From assembly GCA_003569245.1 (NCBI GenBank), contig BGOM01000020.1:1-37694 (forward strand): a stretch of DNA of 37,694 bases. The letters run 5' to 3'. How positions within the stretch are numbered: the first letter of the stretch is position 1; each line of letters begins with the position of its first letter. A program made the position numbers and the translations under genes. The DNA is from Opitutia bacterium. GTDB taxonomy: Bacteria; Verrucomicrobiota; Verrucomicrobiia; Opitutales; UBA953. The notes beneath the pieces were generated by a model. The model had not been told where the DNA came from, made no database searches, and was given only the letters and a program-made list of their open reading frames with translations. Shown piece by piece: positions 26,540 through 34,371 of this stretch.

Positions 26540-26573
26540 CTTAATCTTGGATTAAGCGCGGTTCTGCTAGACT
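26540..26573 (+). promoter_or_regulatory. Response-regulator promoter with OmpR/PmrA-type box
   Basis: CTTAATC-TTG-GATTAAG (26540-26556) is a perfect dyad and also reads as CTTAAT-N5-ATTAAG, close to the tandem PmrA/QseB box with an 11-nt period. TTGGAT (26547-26552), 15 nt, TAGACT (26568-26573) is a plausible promoter whose -35 lies inside the box, suggesting autoregulation. Confidence 0.5.
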
Positions 26574-26588
26574 ATGAGGGCAGTCCCC

Positions 26589-27266
26589 ATGCGTATCCTC
26601 CTGGTCGAAGACGAGGCCCCGTTGCGGGCGAGCTTGCTCAAGGTCCTGCGTGAGGAAGGGTACGCGGCCGACGGCGCGGCCGATGGCGCCGAGGGTCTGC
26701 GCAAGGCCTTGGAGTGCGATTACGACGCGATCCTGCTGGATCACATGATGCCGGTGATGGATGGCCGCGAGATGCTCCGGCGGTTGCGCGGCGTCAAGCG
26801 CACGCCCGTCATGATGCTGACCGCCCGCGACTCCGTCGAGGACCGCGTGGTCGGGTTGGACCTCGGCGCGGATGACTACCTCGTCAAGCCGTTCATGCAG
26901 CAGGAGCTGCTCGCCCGCCTCCGCGCGCTCGTCCGCCGCAACCGCCCGTCGCCCGGTGTCACCATCACCCTCGGGGACGTCGCCATCGACACCGTCGCCC
27001 GGCGCGTCGCCAAGGCCGGCAAGGAACAGCCGATCACCGGGCGCGAATACACTCTGCTCGAATACCTCGCCCACCGCCGGGGGGCGGTCGTCACGCGCGC
27101 CGAGCTCTACGAGCACCTGTTCGACGAGAACGAGGACACGTTGTCGAACCTGCTCGAGGTCCACGTCTGCAACCTGCGCCGCAAGCTCGGGGCGGAACTG
27201 ATCAAGACGCGGCGCGGCCTCGGCTACGTCATCGAGGAGGCCCCGGAGGGCCGGGCGCGGCCGTGA
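26589..27266 (+). CDS. OmpR-family response regulator
   Basis: A 225-residue two-domain regulator. The receiver domain (1-115) has acidic DE at residues 8-9, the phospho-acceptor Asp51 in AILLDHMMP, Thr in MLTARD, and Lys100 in DDYLVKPF. The C-terminal winged helix (about 125-215) includes REYTLLEYLAHRRG and VHVCNLRRKLG, ending RRGLGYVIEE. ATG 26589 is chosen over ATG 26574 because the -10 element ends at 26573. The stop overlaps the kinase start (GTGA), so the pair is translationally coupled. Metal, antimicrobial-peptide or envelope stress is a typical input for this subfamily, but the signal here is unknown. Confidence 0.93.
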   Translation: MRILLVEDEAPLRASLLKVLREEGYAADGAADGAEGLRKALECDYDAILLDHMMPVMDGREMLRRLRGVKRTPVMMLTARDSVEDRVVGLDLGADDYLVKPFMQQELLARLRALVRRNRPSPGVTITLGDVAIDTVARRVAKAGKEQPITGREYTLLEYLAHRRGAVVTRAELYEHLFDENEDTLSNLLEVHVCNLRRKLGAELIKTRRGLGYVIEEAPEGRARP

Positions 27267-28729
27267 TCTTCCACTCGATCCGCTGGCGCATCCTCGCCTG
27301 GAATTTCGGGCTGCTCGCCACCACGGTCACCGTCCTGCTGGTCGCCTTTCACCGGCATGAACGGGCCAACCGCACCCAGGAGGTCGACCTGCGTCTGCGC
27401 CAGCTGATGACCACGAGCATGGGCGCCGTGGGCGAGGTGGTGCCCGGCGTGGCCGGTCCGCGGCCGACCGTGGCCGCCGCCCCCGCCAACCCCGCCCGCG
27501 CGCGGCCCAACGATAATCCCGCCCAGCGCAAGGCCAAGGCGGAGCAGACGGTGCGCGAACTCGAGCGCGATGGTTGCCGGCTGCTCGTCGCCGACCCCGG
27601 CAAGGACGCGGTCCTGTTCACGAACCTCGCGACGGCCGAGGCCGCCGCCGAACTCCTGACGGCCTGCGTCGCGCAGCTCGCGCCTCCGGGGGCGGAGCCC
27701 GGGCCCGCCCGTCCGGTCGACCTGATCTTCTCCCTCGGCACCCGCCGCATCCTGCTGCACCGCCCACCCGGTCCGACCTTCGTCGCCTTCATCCTCGATT
27801 CCGCGGGGCTCGAGGCGGACCTCCGCGCCCTGGCGTGGAAGTTGTTCGCGGCCGGCGCCGCGCTCACGGGCCTCGGTTGCGCCATCGGCTGGGTGCTGGC
27901 CGGACGTTCGCTGCGGCCGCTCGATCGGATCGCCGCGACCGCGGAGGGCATCGCCGCCGGCGACTACGAACGGAAGATCGACGTCGAGGACACGGAGAGC
28001 GAGCTAGGGCGGCTGGCCGTGGTGCTCAACGAGACCTTCGGCCGCATGAACGCGGCCCGTGAGCGGGTGACGCGGTTCACCGCGGACGCCTCCCACGAAT
28101 TACGCACGCCGCTGGCGGTGATCCTGTCCGACAGCCAGGGGGCGCTGCGGCAGGAACGGACTTCCGCCGAGTACCAGGCCGCGCTCGAGGCCATCCAACG
28201 TTCCGCCCTGCGCATGAAGGCGATCTCCGATGCGTTGCTCGAGCTCGCGCAGGGCGACGCGGGCCGCCCGGTGGCCGCCGATGCCTGCGACCTGGCCGAC
28301 CTCGCCGATGAGGCGGTGGCCTTGCTGGGCCGGCTGGCCCGCGACCATGAGGCCAAACTGGTGGCGCAGCTGGACGGGGCGCCGGTCAAGGGGGACGCGG
28401 GGCGACTGGGCCGCGTCATCCTCAACCTCGTCGTCAACGCGATCCTGCACAATCCCGCCGGCGTGACCGTCACCGTCACCACCGGCGTCCGCGACGGGCA
28501 GGCGGTGCTGACGGTTTCCGACGACGGGCGGGGCATCGCGGCCGCGGATCTGCCCCGCATCTTCGATCGTTTCCACCGCGCCGACGCCTCCCGCTCGCGG
28601 CATACCGGCGGCGCGGGGCTGGGTCTCGCCATCGTGAAGCAGGCCGTGGAGGCCCACGGCGGCACGATCGCCGTCACCAGCGAGGTCGGCCGCGGCACCA
28701 CGTTCACCGCGTCCCTTCCGGCGGCCTGA
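27263..28729 (+). CDS. HAMP-containing sensor histidine kinase
   Basis: A 488-residue kinase starting at GTG 27263. The first membrane helix is at about 12-28 (ILAWNFGLLATTVTVLLVAF). A periplasmic domain of about 160 residues with a proline/alanine-rich stretch follows, then the second helix (LFAAGAALTGLGCAIGWVLAG, split near 190-211) and HAMP (RPLDRIAATAEGIAAGDYE). The H-box is FTADASHELRTPLAVIL with His about 277, then the N-box NLVVNAILHNP, G1 VSDDGRGI, F-box FDRFHRAD and G2 GGAGLGLAIV. It phosphorylates the adjacent regulator. It is convergent with gcvP with only 6 nt between stops. Confidence 0.93.
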   Translation: MIFHSIRWRILAWNFGLLATTVTVLLVAFHRHERANRTQEVDLRLRQLMTTSMGAVGEVVPGVAGPRPTVAAAPANPARARPNDNPAQRKAKAEQTVRELERDGCRLLVADPGKDAVLFTNLATAEAAAELLTACVAQLAPPGAEPGPARPVDLIFSLGTRRILLHRPPGPTFVAFILDSAGLEADLRALAWKLFAAGAALTGLGCAIGWVLAGRSLRPLDRIAATAEGIAAGDYERKIDVEDTESELGRLAVVLNETFGRMNAARERVTRFTADASHELRTPLAVILSDSQGALRQERTSAEYQAALEAIQRSALRMKAISDALLELAQGDAGRPVAADACDLADLADEAVALLGRLARDHEAKLVAQLDGAPVKGDAGRLGRVILNLVVNAILHNPAGVTVTVTTGVRDGQAVLTVSDDGRGIAAADLPRIFDRFHRADASRSRHTGGAGLGLAIVKQAVEAHGGTIAVTSEVGRGTTFTASLPAA

Positions 28730-28735
28730 AGGACG

Positions 28736-31717
28736 TCAGACGGTCGCGAGGATCCGGGACTTGATCTCCGCGACGGGCATCGCGTTGAGCAGGACCGGCG
28801 AGAGCCGGTTCTCGTTCACCTTCGGCAGGGCCGTGAGGTGTTCGCTCAGCACGAGGCTGCGGTTGGCGGCGACCTCGTCGACGCGGTCGACCGGCGTGAA
28901 GCGCGGGGTCGATCTGAGGACCTCGGGGTTCGTGCGGATGAGCTCGCCGATGGCCAGCACGACCTCGGCGAAACGATCCAGCTCGGTCTTCGTGTAGGAT
29001 TCCGTCGGCTCGATCATCAGGCCGAAGACCTCGGGGAAGGCGACGGTCGGGGCATGGAAGCCGAAGTCGAGGAAGAGCTTGCCGACGCGGGCGATGATGC
29101 CTGCTCGCGGGATGCCGGCGGCCTCGATGCGCTTGAAGTCCTCCTCGGTGAGCGTGAGGATGAACTCGTGCATGCGCGGCACGCCGTCGGCCGCCGCCGG
29201 CAGGGACGGGAAGGACTTGCCTAGCTTGGAGAAGAGGTAGCGGCTGGAGAGGACGGACATCGCGGCCATGCGGCGGACGCCCTCCTTGCCGAGGCGCTGC
29301 AGGTAGGTGTAGACGCGTACCTTGTGGGCGAAGTTGCCCCAGTGACGATGGAAGGAGCCGATGCTGTGCTTCGGCTTCACGGCCACGAAGGTGTCGCCGT
29401 GCTTCTCGATCTGGAAGCCCGGGAGGAAATCGACGAGGCGCTCGGACACGGCCACGATGCCGTCGCCGGGGCCGCCGCCGCCGTGCGGGACGGTCCAGGT
29501 CTTGTGCAGGTTGTTGTGGACGGCGTCGACGCCGAGGGCGCCGAGGTTCACCCAGCCCGCGATGGCGTTCATGTTGGCGCCATCCATGTAGACGAGGCCT
29601 CCGACGCGATGGATCTCCGCGGCCATCTTCCGGAAGTCGGTTTCGAACACGCCCGAGGTGTTCGGGTTGGTCACCATCATGCCCGCGATGCGCGGACCGA
29701 ACTCGGCGATCTTCGCGGCGAAGTCGGCCTGGTCGACGCGGCCGTCGGGGGCGGACTTCAGGAGCACGATGCCCGAAGGCGAGCCGTCGGGGTTGCGCTT
29801 GGTGGCGTAGCCGGCCGTGGTGGCCGTGGCGAAGTTCGTGCCGTGGGCGGTCGTCGGGATCAGGATGATGTCGCGGTGCTGGCCGTGGTGGCGGTGGTAG
29901 GCCTGGAAGAGCTTCAGGCCGACGAGTTCGCCCTGCGCACCGGCGACCGGCTGGGTGGTCAGACCGGCGAGGCCGGTGACCTTGCGGAGCCATTCCTGGA
30001 TCTGCCAGAGCAGCTCGAGCGAGCCCTGCGCGTCCTCGACGGGCGCCTGCGGGTGCAGGCCGGTGAAGCCCGGCAGGCCCGCGGCCCAGTCGTTGATGTG
30101 CGGGTTATACTTCATCGTGCACGAACCGAGCGGGAAGCAGCCGGTGTCGGGCGAGACGTTGAGTTCGCCGAGCTTCGAGTAGTAAGCCTTCAGTTCGGAG
30201 AGCGGGAAGGAAGGCAGGCCGACGGCGCCTTGGCGGAGCAGGGCGGCGGGGACTTCGGCCAGGGTCTTCGTGCCGGCGGACTGGCCGTAGAGCCCTTCGA
30301 AGAAGGCGATGAGTCGGTCGGTGTCGGCGGCGGTCTGGAGGTCGCTGAAGGAGATCTTCAGCAGCGAGCAGTTGCAGGGCGTCCGGCCGGTGATGTCGAC
30401 GCCCACGTGCAGGCCGGCGGCGCGGCCCTTGGCGATGACGCCGGCGGCGGGCTCGGGGAGCATCAGGCTGAACTCGTTCCAGAAGGCCTGGTCGGCGTAG
30501 CAGACCTTGAGGCCCGGGATGTTGTGCAGCTTCGCGGCGGCGCGGCGGGCCTGGTCGCGGCCGGCGACGCAGGAGGCGGCCATGCCGGCTTCGCCGCGCG
30601 CGAGGATGGCGGCGCCGGCGATGGTGGCGATGAAGGCCTGATTGGAACAGATGTTGGACGTGGCCTTGTCCTTGCGGATGTGCTGCTCGCGGGTGGACAT
30701 CACCATCACGATGCAATCACGGCCCGCGTTGTCCTTGGCCTTGCCGACGAAGCGTCCCGGGGTCTCGCGGACTTCGTTCTTCTTGTCGGCGTGGTGGCGG
30801 ACGGCGAAGATGCCGAGGCCCGGGCCGCCGAAGTTGGCGCCGATGGCGAGGTGCTGGCCTTCGCCGACGAGGATGTCGGCGCCTTTCTGGCCATACTGCG
30901 CGGGAGCCTTGAGGCCGCCGGTGGCGAGGAGCATCGGGTCGATGACGGCGATGGACTTCACGCCGGCGGTGGCGCACGCGTCGGTCAGGGCATCGACGTC
31001 TTCGAGGAGGCCGAGGGCGTTGACCTGCGGGAAGATGACGGCGGCGAGCTGCTTGCCGAGGCGCGCGGCGGCGGCGGTGATGCCGGCGGCGGGGAGGCGG
31101 CCGGTGGCGTCCTCGGGGGCGAGGAACTCCAGCTTCACCGTGGTGTCGGCGACGTGCGTGCGCAGGACTTCGAGGTCGGTCGGCAGGAGGTTGCCGGCGA
31201 CGAGCACGGTGTTGGCTTCGGCGTCGGCCATGCGCACGGCGCAGACGGCGGCTTCGAAGAGCGCGCTGGCGCGGTCGTAGAGCGAGGAGTTGACGGCTTC
31301 GAAGCCGGTCAGCTGCGCCAGCGTGGACTGGTAGATCCAGTGCGTGATGAGCGTGCCTTGGGAGCGCTCCGGCTGGTACGGGGTGTAGGAGGTGGTCAGG
31401 TTGCGGATCGAGCAGACATGGCCGACGATCTCATGGGTACGGTAGACCTGCAGGCCGTCGCCGAGGAAGGCGGTCTTGACGGAGTTCTTCCGGGAGAGCG
31501 CTTCCATGCGATCCGCCAGGGCCTGATAGCCGAGTTCCTCGGGCAGGTCCTGCGGGCCGGCGAACTGTACCGCGCGGTCGATGTGCGCGTACATGTCCGG
31601 GAAGTCCTTCGAGCCGACGGCGGCGAACATCGCCTGGATGTCGGCCTCGGTCGCCGCGATGTAATGGCGGGAGAGTTCGCGGGAGATTTTCGAAGGGTCG
31701 TAGGGCAGTTGGGCCAT
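28736..31717 (-). CDS. gcvP: Glycine dehydrogenase (decarboxylating), P protein of the glycine cleavage system
   Basis: A 993-residue PLP enzyme that decarboxylates glycine and passes the aminomethyl group to lipoylated H protein. The N-terminal half contains SFIGxG-region equivalents and the typical TSYTPYQPERSQGTLI block. The C-terminal half has the PLP-lysine loop VHNNLHKTWTVPHGGGGPG and SCTMKYNPHIN. ATG 31715-31717 gives MAQLPYDPSKI; an upstream start at 31765 would add unconserved residues. gcvT, gcvH and lpd are not next to it. I see no glycine riboswitch in the 204-nt region upstream; TTATGA-N16-TAATAC on minus is a possible promoter about 60-75 nt before the ATG. Confidence 0.95.
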   Translation of the reverse strand: MAQLPYDPSKISRELSRHYIAATEADIQAMFAAVGSKDFPDMYAHIDRAVQFAGPQDLPEELGYQALADRMEALSRKNSVKTAFLGDGLQVYRTHEIVGHVCSIRNLTTSYTPYQPERSQGTLITHWIYQSTLAQLTGFEAVNSSLYDRASALFEAAVCAVRMADAEANTVLVAGNLLPTDLEVLRTHVADTTVKLEFLAPEDATGRLPAAGITAAAARLGKQLAAVIFPQVNALGLLEDVDALTDACATAGVKSIAVIDPMLLATGGLKAPAQYGQKGADILVGEGQHLAIGANFGGPGLGIFAVRHHADKKNEVRETPGRFVGKAKDNAGRDCIVMVMSTREQHIRKDKATSNICSNQAFIATIAGAAILARGEAGMAASCVAGRDQARRAAAKLHNIPGLKVCYADQAFWNEFSLMLPEPAAGVIAKGRAAGLHVGVDITGRTPCNCSLLKISFSDLQTAADTDRLIAFFEGLYGQSAGTKTLAEVPAALLRQGAVGLPSFPLSELKAYYSKLGELNVSPDTGCFPLGSCTMKYNPHINDWAAGLPGFTGLHPQAPVEDAQGSLELLWQIQEWLRKVTGLAGLTTQPVAGAQGELVGLKLFQAYHRHHGQHRDIILIPTTAHGTNFATATTAGYATKRNPDGSPSGIVLLKSAPDGRVDQADFAAKIAEFGPRIAGMMVTNPNTSGVFETDFRKMAAEIHRVGGLVYMDGANMNAIAGWVNLGALGVDAVHNNLHKTWTVPHGGGGPGDGIVAVSERLVDFLPGFQIEKHGDTFVAVKPKHSIGSFHRHWGNFAHKVRVYTYLQRLGKEGVRRMAAMSVLSSRYLFSKLGKSFPSLPAAADGVPRMHEFILTLTEEDFKRIEAAGIPRAGIIARVGKLFLDFGFHAPTVAFPEVFGLMIEPTESYTKTELDRFAEVVLAIGELIRTNPEVLRSTPRFTPVDRVDEVAANRSLVLSEHLTALPKVNENRLSPVLLNAMPVAEIKSRILATV

Positions 31718-31885
31718 GGGCTGAAAGGAGGCTGACTTTTTTGAACCACGAAGGCTTGCCCGCAATCGTCCAGCCCCCGGGGTGGGGGGTATTAGGACGG
31801 GAGCGGATGGTCATAAGCGGAGGGTCGCCCGGACGGTCGCTTAAGACCGAAAACACGCGTCTGTGAATAACTCGCGGGTGCGGAT

Positions 31886-31915
31886 TTGCCAGGGTCGCCG
31901 GCGAGGGCCTAGCGT
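31886..31915 (+). promoter_or_regulatory. Predicted nth promoter
   Basis: TTGCCA (31886-31891), 18-nt spacer, TAGCGT (31910-31915), 6 nt to ATG 31922. Transcription would begin at about the start codon. Confidence 0.5.
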
Positions 31916-31921
31916 GAGGCG

Positions 31922-32578
31922 ATGACTCGCCAAGCCCGTGCCGACTTCGTCGCCCGAACCTTGGCGAAGCTCTACCCGGAGACGCCGGTCCCGCTGGACC
32001 ACACGGATGCCTTCACCCTGCTCGTCGCGGTCGTGCTGTCGGCCCAGTGTACGGACAAGAAGGTCAATGAGGTCACCCCGGCCTTGTTCGCGGTCGCCGG
32101 GACGCCGGCGAAGATGGCGGCGATGTCGGTCGACCGGGTCCTGGGTCTCATCCGGCAGCTCGGGCTCGCCCCGCAGAAGTCCAAGGCGCTGGTCGGCCTG
32201 GCGAAACTGATCATGACGAAGCACGGTGGGCAGGTGCCGCGCACCTTCGAGGAACTCGAGGAACTGCCCGGCGTCGGCCATAAGACCGCCTCCGTCGTGA
32301 TGGCTCAGGCCTTCGGCGTCCCCGCCTTTCCGGTGGATACCCATATCCATCGCCTCGCGAAGCGGTGGAAGCTCAGTCCTGGCAAATCGGTCGAGCAGGT
32401 CGAGCGCGACCTCAAGAAAGTCTTCCCCGAGGAGTCGTGGAACCAGCTCCACCTCCGCATCATCTTCTACGGCCGCGAACACTGCACCGCGAGAGGCTGC
32501 GATGGGAAGACGTGCGGGATTTGCGGTGAGTTGAAGGAGAGGGCAAAAAGGAGTGCTGGATCGAGTACAGAGGGCTGA
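31922..32578 (+). CDS. nth: Endonuclease III with array-derived C terminus
   Basis: A 218-residue base-excision DNA glycosylase/AP lyase. VVLSAQCTDKKVN, the helix-hairpin-helix LPGVGHKTASVV with catalytic Lys, and FPVDTHIHRLAKRW with catalytic Asp are all present. The C-terminal cysteines read C-X4-C-X4-C-X2-C (CTARGCDGKTCGIC), not the E. coli CX6CX2CX5C, so the [4Fe-4S] site is atypical. The last eight residues (SAGSSTEG) and stop are encoded by repeat array F1, meaning the array replaced or extended the original 3' end. The gene starts 6 nt after its predicted -10. Confidence 0.92.
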   Translation: MTRQARADFVARTLAKLYPETPVPLDHTDAFTLLVAVVLSAQCTDKKVNEVTPALFAVAGTPAKMAAMSVDRVLGLIRQLGLAPQKSKALVGLAKLIMTKHGGQVPRTFEELEELPGVGHKTASVVMAQAFGVPAFPVDTHIHRLAKRWKLSPGKSVEQVERDLKKVFPEESWNQLHLRIIFYGREHCTARGCDGKTCGICGELKERAKRSAGSSTEG

Positions 32579-32672
32579 ATACGGATTAGGGATTAAGGGG
32601 TGCGGAGTACAGAGTGCGGATTACGGAGTACAGATTACAGAGTGCAGAGTACAGAGTGTGGAGTGCGGAGGG
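32551..32672 (+). repeat. Repeat array F1 (plus orientation, overlaps nth 3' end)
   Basis: It starts GAGTGCTGGATCGAGTACAG inside nth. After a short AT-richer stretch it continues in strict heptads GGAGTAC, AGAGTGC, GGATTAC, GGAGTAC, AGATTAC, AGAGTGC, AGAGTAC, AGAGTGT and GGAGTGC. It is the left arm of the pair around the four-helix-bundle gene. Confidence 0.88.
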
Positions 32673-32689
32673 GTTGAACTGCGCGGACT

Positions 32690-33103
32690 TTAGCGCGGCG
32701 GCCTTGGCTTCGGAATAGCTTCGTAGTCTTCCTTCTGCTTTCGATAATGAATAAGTCCGCCGATGAGACGTCCAACTATCATGGCTTGCTTCATAAGGCG
32801 TCGGCCATCTGCTTCTGACAGAAGCTTCACGCCAAGGCAGACTTCAATCTGAGTCTCTAGTTCGCAAAGAGAGCCTCGGGCGATGTAGAGAAAACGAAGG
32901 GAGTCCTTGTTTGATCCTCGGCCATTACCCTCGGCTATATTGGATGGGACTGAAATGGCCGCCCGACGTATCTGGTCAGCAACCCCACGGTCGATGCCGT
33001 CTTTCTGGTGCTTGCAAACCTCATAGATCTGGATGGCCAACGTCTTGGCCTCTTGCCAGGCGAGCAGGCGTCGATGCGTTGGGCCTTCCGATTTATTCTC
33101 CAC
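32690..33103 (-). CDS. Four-helix-bundle protein (23S rRNA intervening-sequence / S23 family)
   Basis: A 137-residue all-helical protein. RLLAWQEAKTLAIQIYEVCK, then IRRAAISVPSNIAEGNGRGS and FLYIARGSLCELETQIEVC are the signature of the family first found inside 23S rRNA intervening sequences; relatives include the Avd accessory protein of diversity-generating retroelements. Composition is less GC-rich than flanking genes. The start is GTG (complement of 33101-33103). No rRNA, reverse transcriptase or template/variable repeat is nearby; instead the gene sits between inverted arrays F1 and F2, which looks like a mobile cargo arrangement. The 33104-33237 stretch upstream shows no other gene. Confidence 0.85.
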   Translation of the reverse strand: MENKSEGPTHRRLLAWQEAKTLAIQIYEVCKHQKDGIDRGVADQIRRAAISVPSNIAEGNGRGSNKDSLRFLYIARGSLCELETQIEVCLGVKLLSEADGRRLMKQAMIVGRLIGGLIHYRKQKEDYEAIPKPRPPR

Positions 33104-33237
33104 TCCCCCATTTCTGATTTCCGTGTCAGCAAGGTCGATGGTGGAAATGCCTTAGCGAAAGAGTCGGCGAAGGGTTCAGGTCCGGGAATGCAGTTGGTGG
33201 GTTATTCGACGCCAGACCTTCCAGCAGGGGCTAAGCT

Positions 33238-33274
33238 CCTCCGTCTGTAATCTGTAATCCGTACTCTGAACTCT
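33238..33274 (-). repeat. Repeat array F2 (heptads, minus orientation)
   Basis: On minus: AGAGTTC, AGAGTAC, GGATTAC, AGATTAC and AGACGGA. The GGATTAC/AGATTAC variants are shared only with F1, supporting these two as arms of one element. It ends 11 nt before the thioesterase stop. Confidence 0.82.
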
Positions 33275-33285
33275 AGGTGATTCTC

Positions 33286-33726
33286 TTACCTTACCAACTC
33301 CTCGTGCTTCTCCCTGAATTCCTCGCTCCAGGGCGCCGGCTGGTGGGTCGTCCCGTCCATGCGACAGACCGTCCGCGAGGCCTTGGCGTGCAGGATGGCG
33401 AGGTCGGCGCTGCGGAACTCGAAGTCGACCGTGAGGCCGGCGGCGCGGACCTTGCGGACGCTCAGGATGAGCTTCACGTCGCACTCCGGTCGGATCGGCG
33501 CGTGGTAATGCAGGTCGAGGTCGCGCACCACGACGTAGACGTCGGGGGCGATGGCGGGGTCGAGCGTATCCTTGCCCATCATCGCGACGAACATCGTCTT
33601 CTGGGCGCGCTCCATCAGCAGCACGTAGTGCGAGTGATGGAGGATGCCGAGGCCGTCGGTCTGGTCGAACCAGGTCTTCATCGTGACGATGAATGTCTTG
33701 TCGGGCTGGAGTCCGTCGGCGGGCAT
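33286..33726 (-). CDS. Acyl-CoA thioesterase, 4-hydroxybenzoyl-CoA thioesterase (hotdog) family
   Basis: A 146-residue single hotdog-fold domain. KTWFDQTDGLGILHHSHYV contains the catalytic Asp of the 4HBT family (D-x-x-G-h-h-x-x-x-x-Y), followed by PDVYVVVRDLDLHYHAPIRP and VDFEFRSADLAILHAKASRT. It hydrolyses an acyl-CoA or acyl-ACP in the cytoplasm; the substrate is unknown. ATG 33726 lies 6 nt after the predicted -10 AAGGTT; a later Met at residue 16 is possible. It is divergent from the zinc-ribbon gene and lies near oleCD, but on a separate transcript. Confidence 0.88.
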   Translation of the reverse strand: MPADGLQPDKTFIVTMKTWFDQTDGLGILHHSHYVLLMERAQKTMFVAMMGKDTLDPAIAPDVYVVVRDLDLHYHAPIRPECDVKLILSVRKVRAAGLTVDFEFRSADLAILHAKASRTVCRMDGTTHQPAPWSEEFREKHEELVR

Positions 33727-33732
33727 GCGGGG

Positions 33733-33761
33733 AACCTTGGAGGAAAGGGAGGCCACCGCAA
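33733..33761 (-). promoter_or_regulatory. Predicted thioesterase promoter
   Basis: On minus: TTGCGG (33756-33761), 17-nt spacer, AAGGTT (33733-33738), 6 nt to the ATG. The same form and spacing occur at sufT. Confidence 0.5.
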
Positions 33762-33835
33762 GCCTGCCTAGGCGAAAGCATCGCGGGTCCGCGATCCGCT
33801 TGCCCCGGCTGCTTGTCTCGTATTACAAGTGCGCC

Positions 33836-34357
33836 GTGATCATCGACGGTCGCTACAAGCTCTTTCGCCGCAGGGTGGCGTGCCGCCACGTCTGGTGTTC
33901 CGTCTGTTCGGCGCAACGCCTGGCGATCGGCACCCGCCACCTCGCGGTCTACCATCTTTTCTTCGTGCCGGTGATGCCCTTGGGGCGCTCGGTCGAATGG
34001 CGTTGCGACACCTGCTTCATCCAGGTCGACGCCTTTCGTCCGGTACGTGCCTGGATCTCGGGCTTCGGCATGCTGGCCGGTCTCTTTTTCGTCCTCTTCG
34101 GGGCGGCCGGCTTCCTCCCTGCGCCGACGGATGTGCGGCGCCCGGTCGACCTGGGTTTCTCCCTCGGGATGATCGGACTCGGCGTCGCCATGGTCGGCTT
34201 CTTCGCCTGGCTGCGTCACCGTCGTCGCCGTCACGAGGAAGCGGTCCGCCAAGTCGTGCCTCTGGCCGGTGATCGTTGCCCGCTGTGCGCCGCCACGCTG
34301 GCTCCGGCGGCCCGTCCCTATTGCGCGGCTTGCGAGGTGGATGTCCTGACGCGCTGA
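33836..34357 (+). CDS. Zinc-ribbon membrane protein
   Basis: A 173-residue protein. The N-terminal part has two CXXC pairs (CSVCSAQ and CDTCF) around HLFFVPVMPLGRSVEW, as in zinc-ribbon proteins of unknown function. Two membrane helices follow (about 70-90 and 103-122), then a basic stretch RHRRRRHEE and a C-terminal second zinc ribbon (CPLCAATL and CAACEVD). Start GTG 33836 is preferred since TTGCCC-N15-TATTAC (33800-33826) lies just upstream; the longer frame from 33644 overlaps the divergent thioesterase. Its stop is 14 nt from the convergent oleD stop. Function unknown. Confidence 0.7.
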   Translation: MIIDGRYKLFRRRVACRHVWCSVCSAQRLAIGTRHLAVYHLFFVPVMPLGRSVEWRCDTCFIQVDAFRPVRAWISGFGMLAGLFFVLFGAAGFLPAPTDVRRPVDLGFSLGMIGLGVAMVGFFAWLRHRRRRHEEAVRQVVPLAGDRCPLCAATLAPAARPYCAACEVDVLTR

Positions 34358-34371
34358 GCGACCGGCGGCGG

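Noticed and set aside
29324..31735. 803-codon plus-strand open frame antisense to gcvP.
   Set aside because: High-GC antisense shadow of an unambiguous gcvP; the composition is Gly/Val/Glu-biased with no family features.
31862..31870. DnaA box TTATTCACA on minus between gcvP and nth, as a sign of an origin.
   Set aside because: A single box without clustering, AT-rich unwinding DNA or dnaA/dnaN genes; about one chance match is expected in a window this size.
31718..31921. Glycine riboswitch upstream of gcvP.
   Set aside because: I could not find the conserved tandem-aptamer core sequences or an expression platform in the 204-nt region.
32690..33103. Diversity-generating retroelement around the four-helix-bundle (Avd-like) gene.
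   Set aside because: No reverse transcriptase and no template/variable repeat pair in the neighbourhood.
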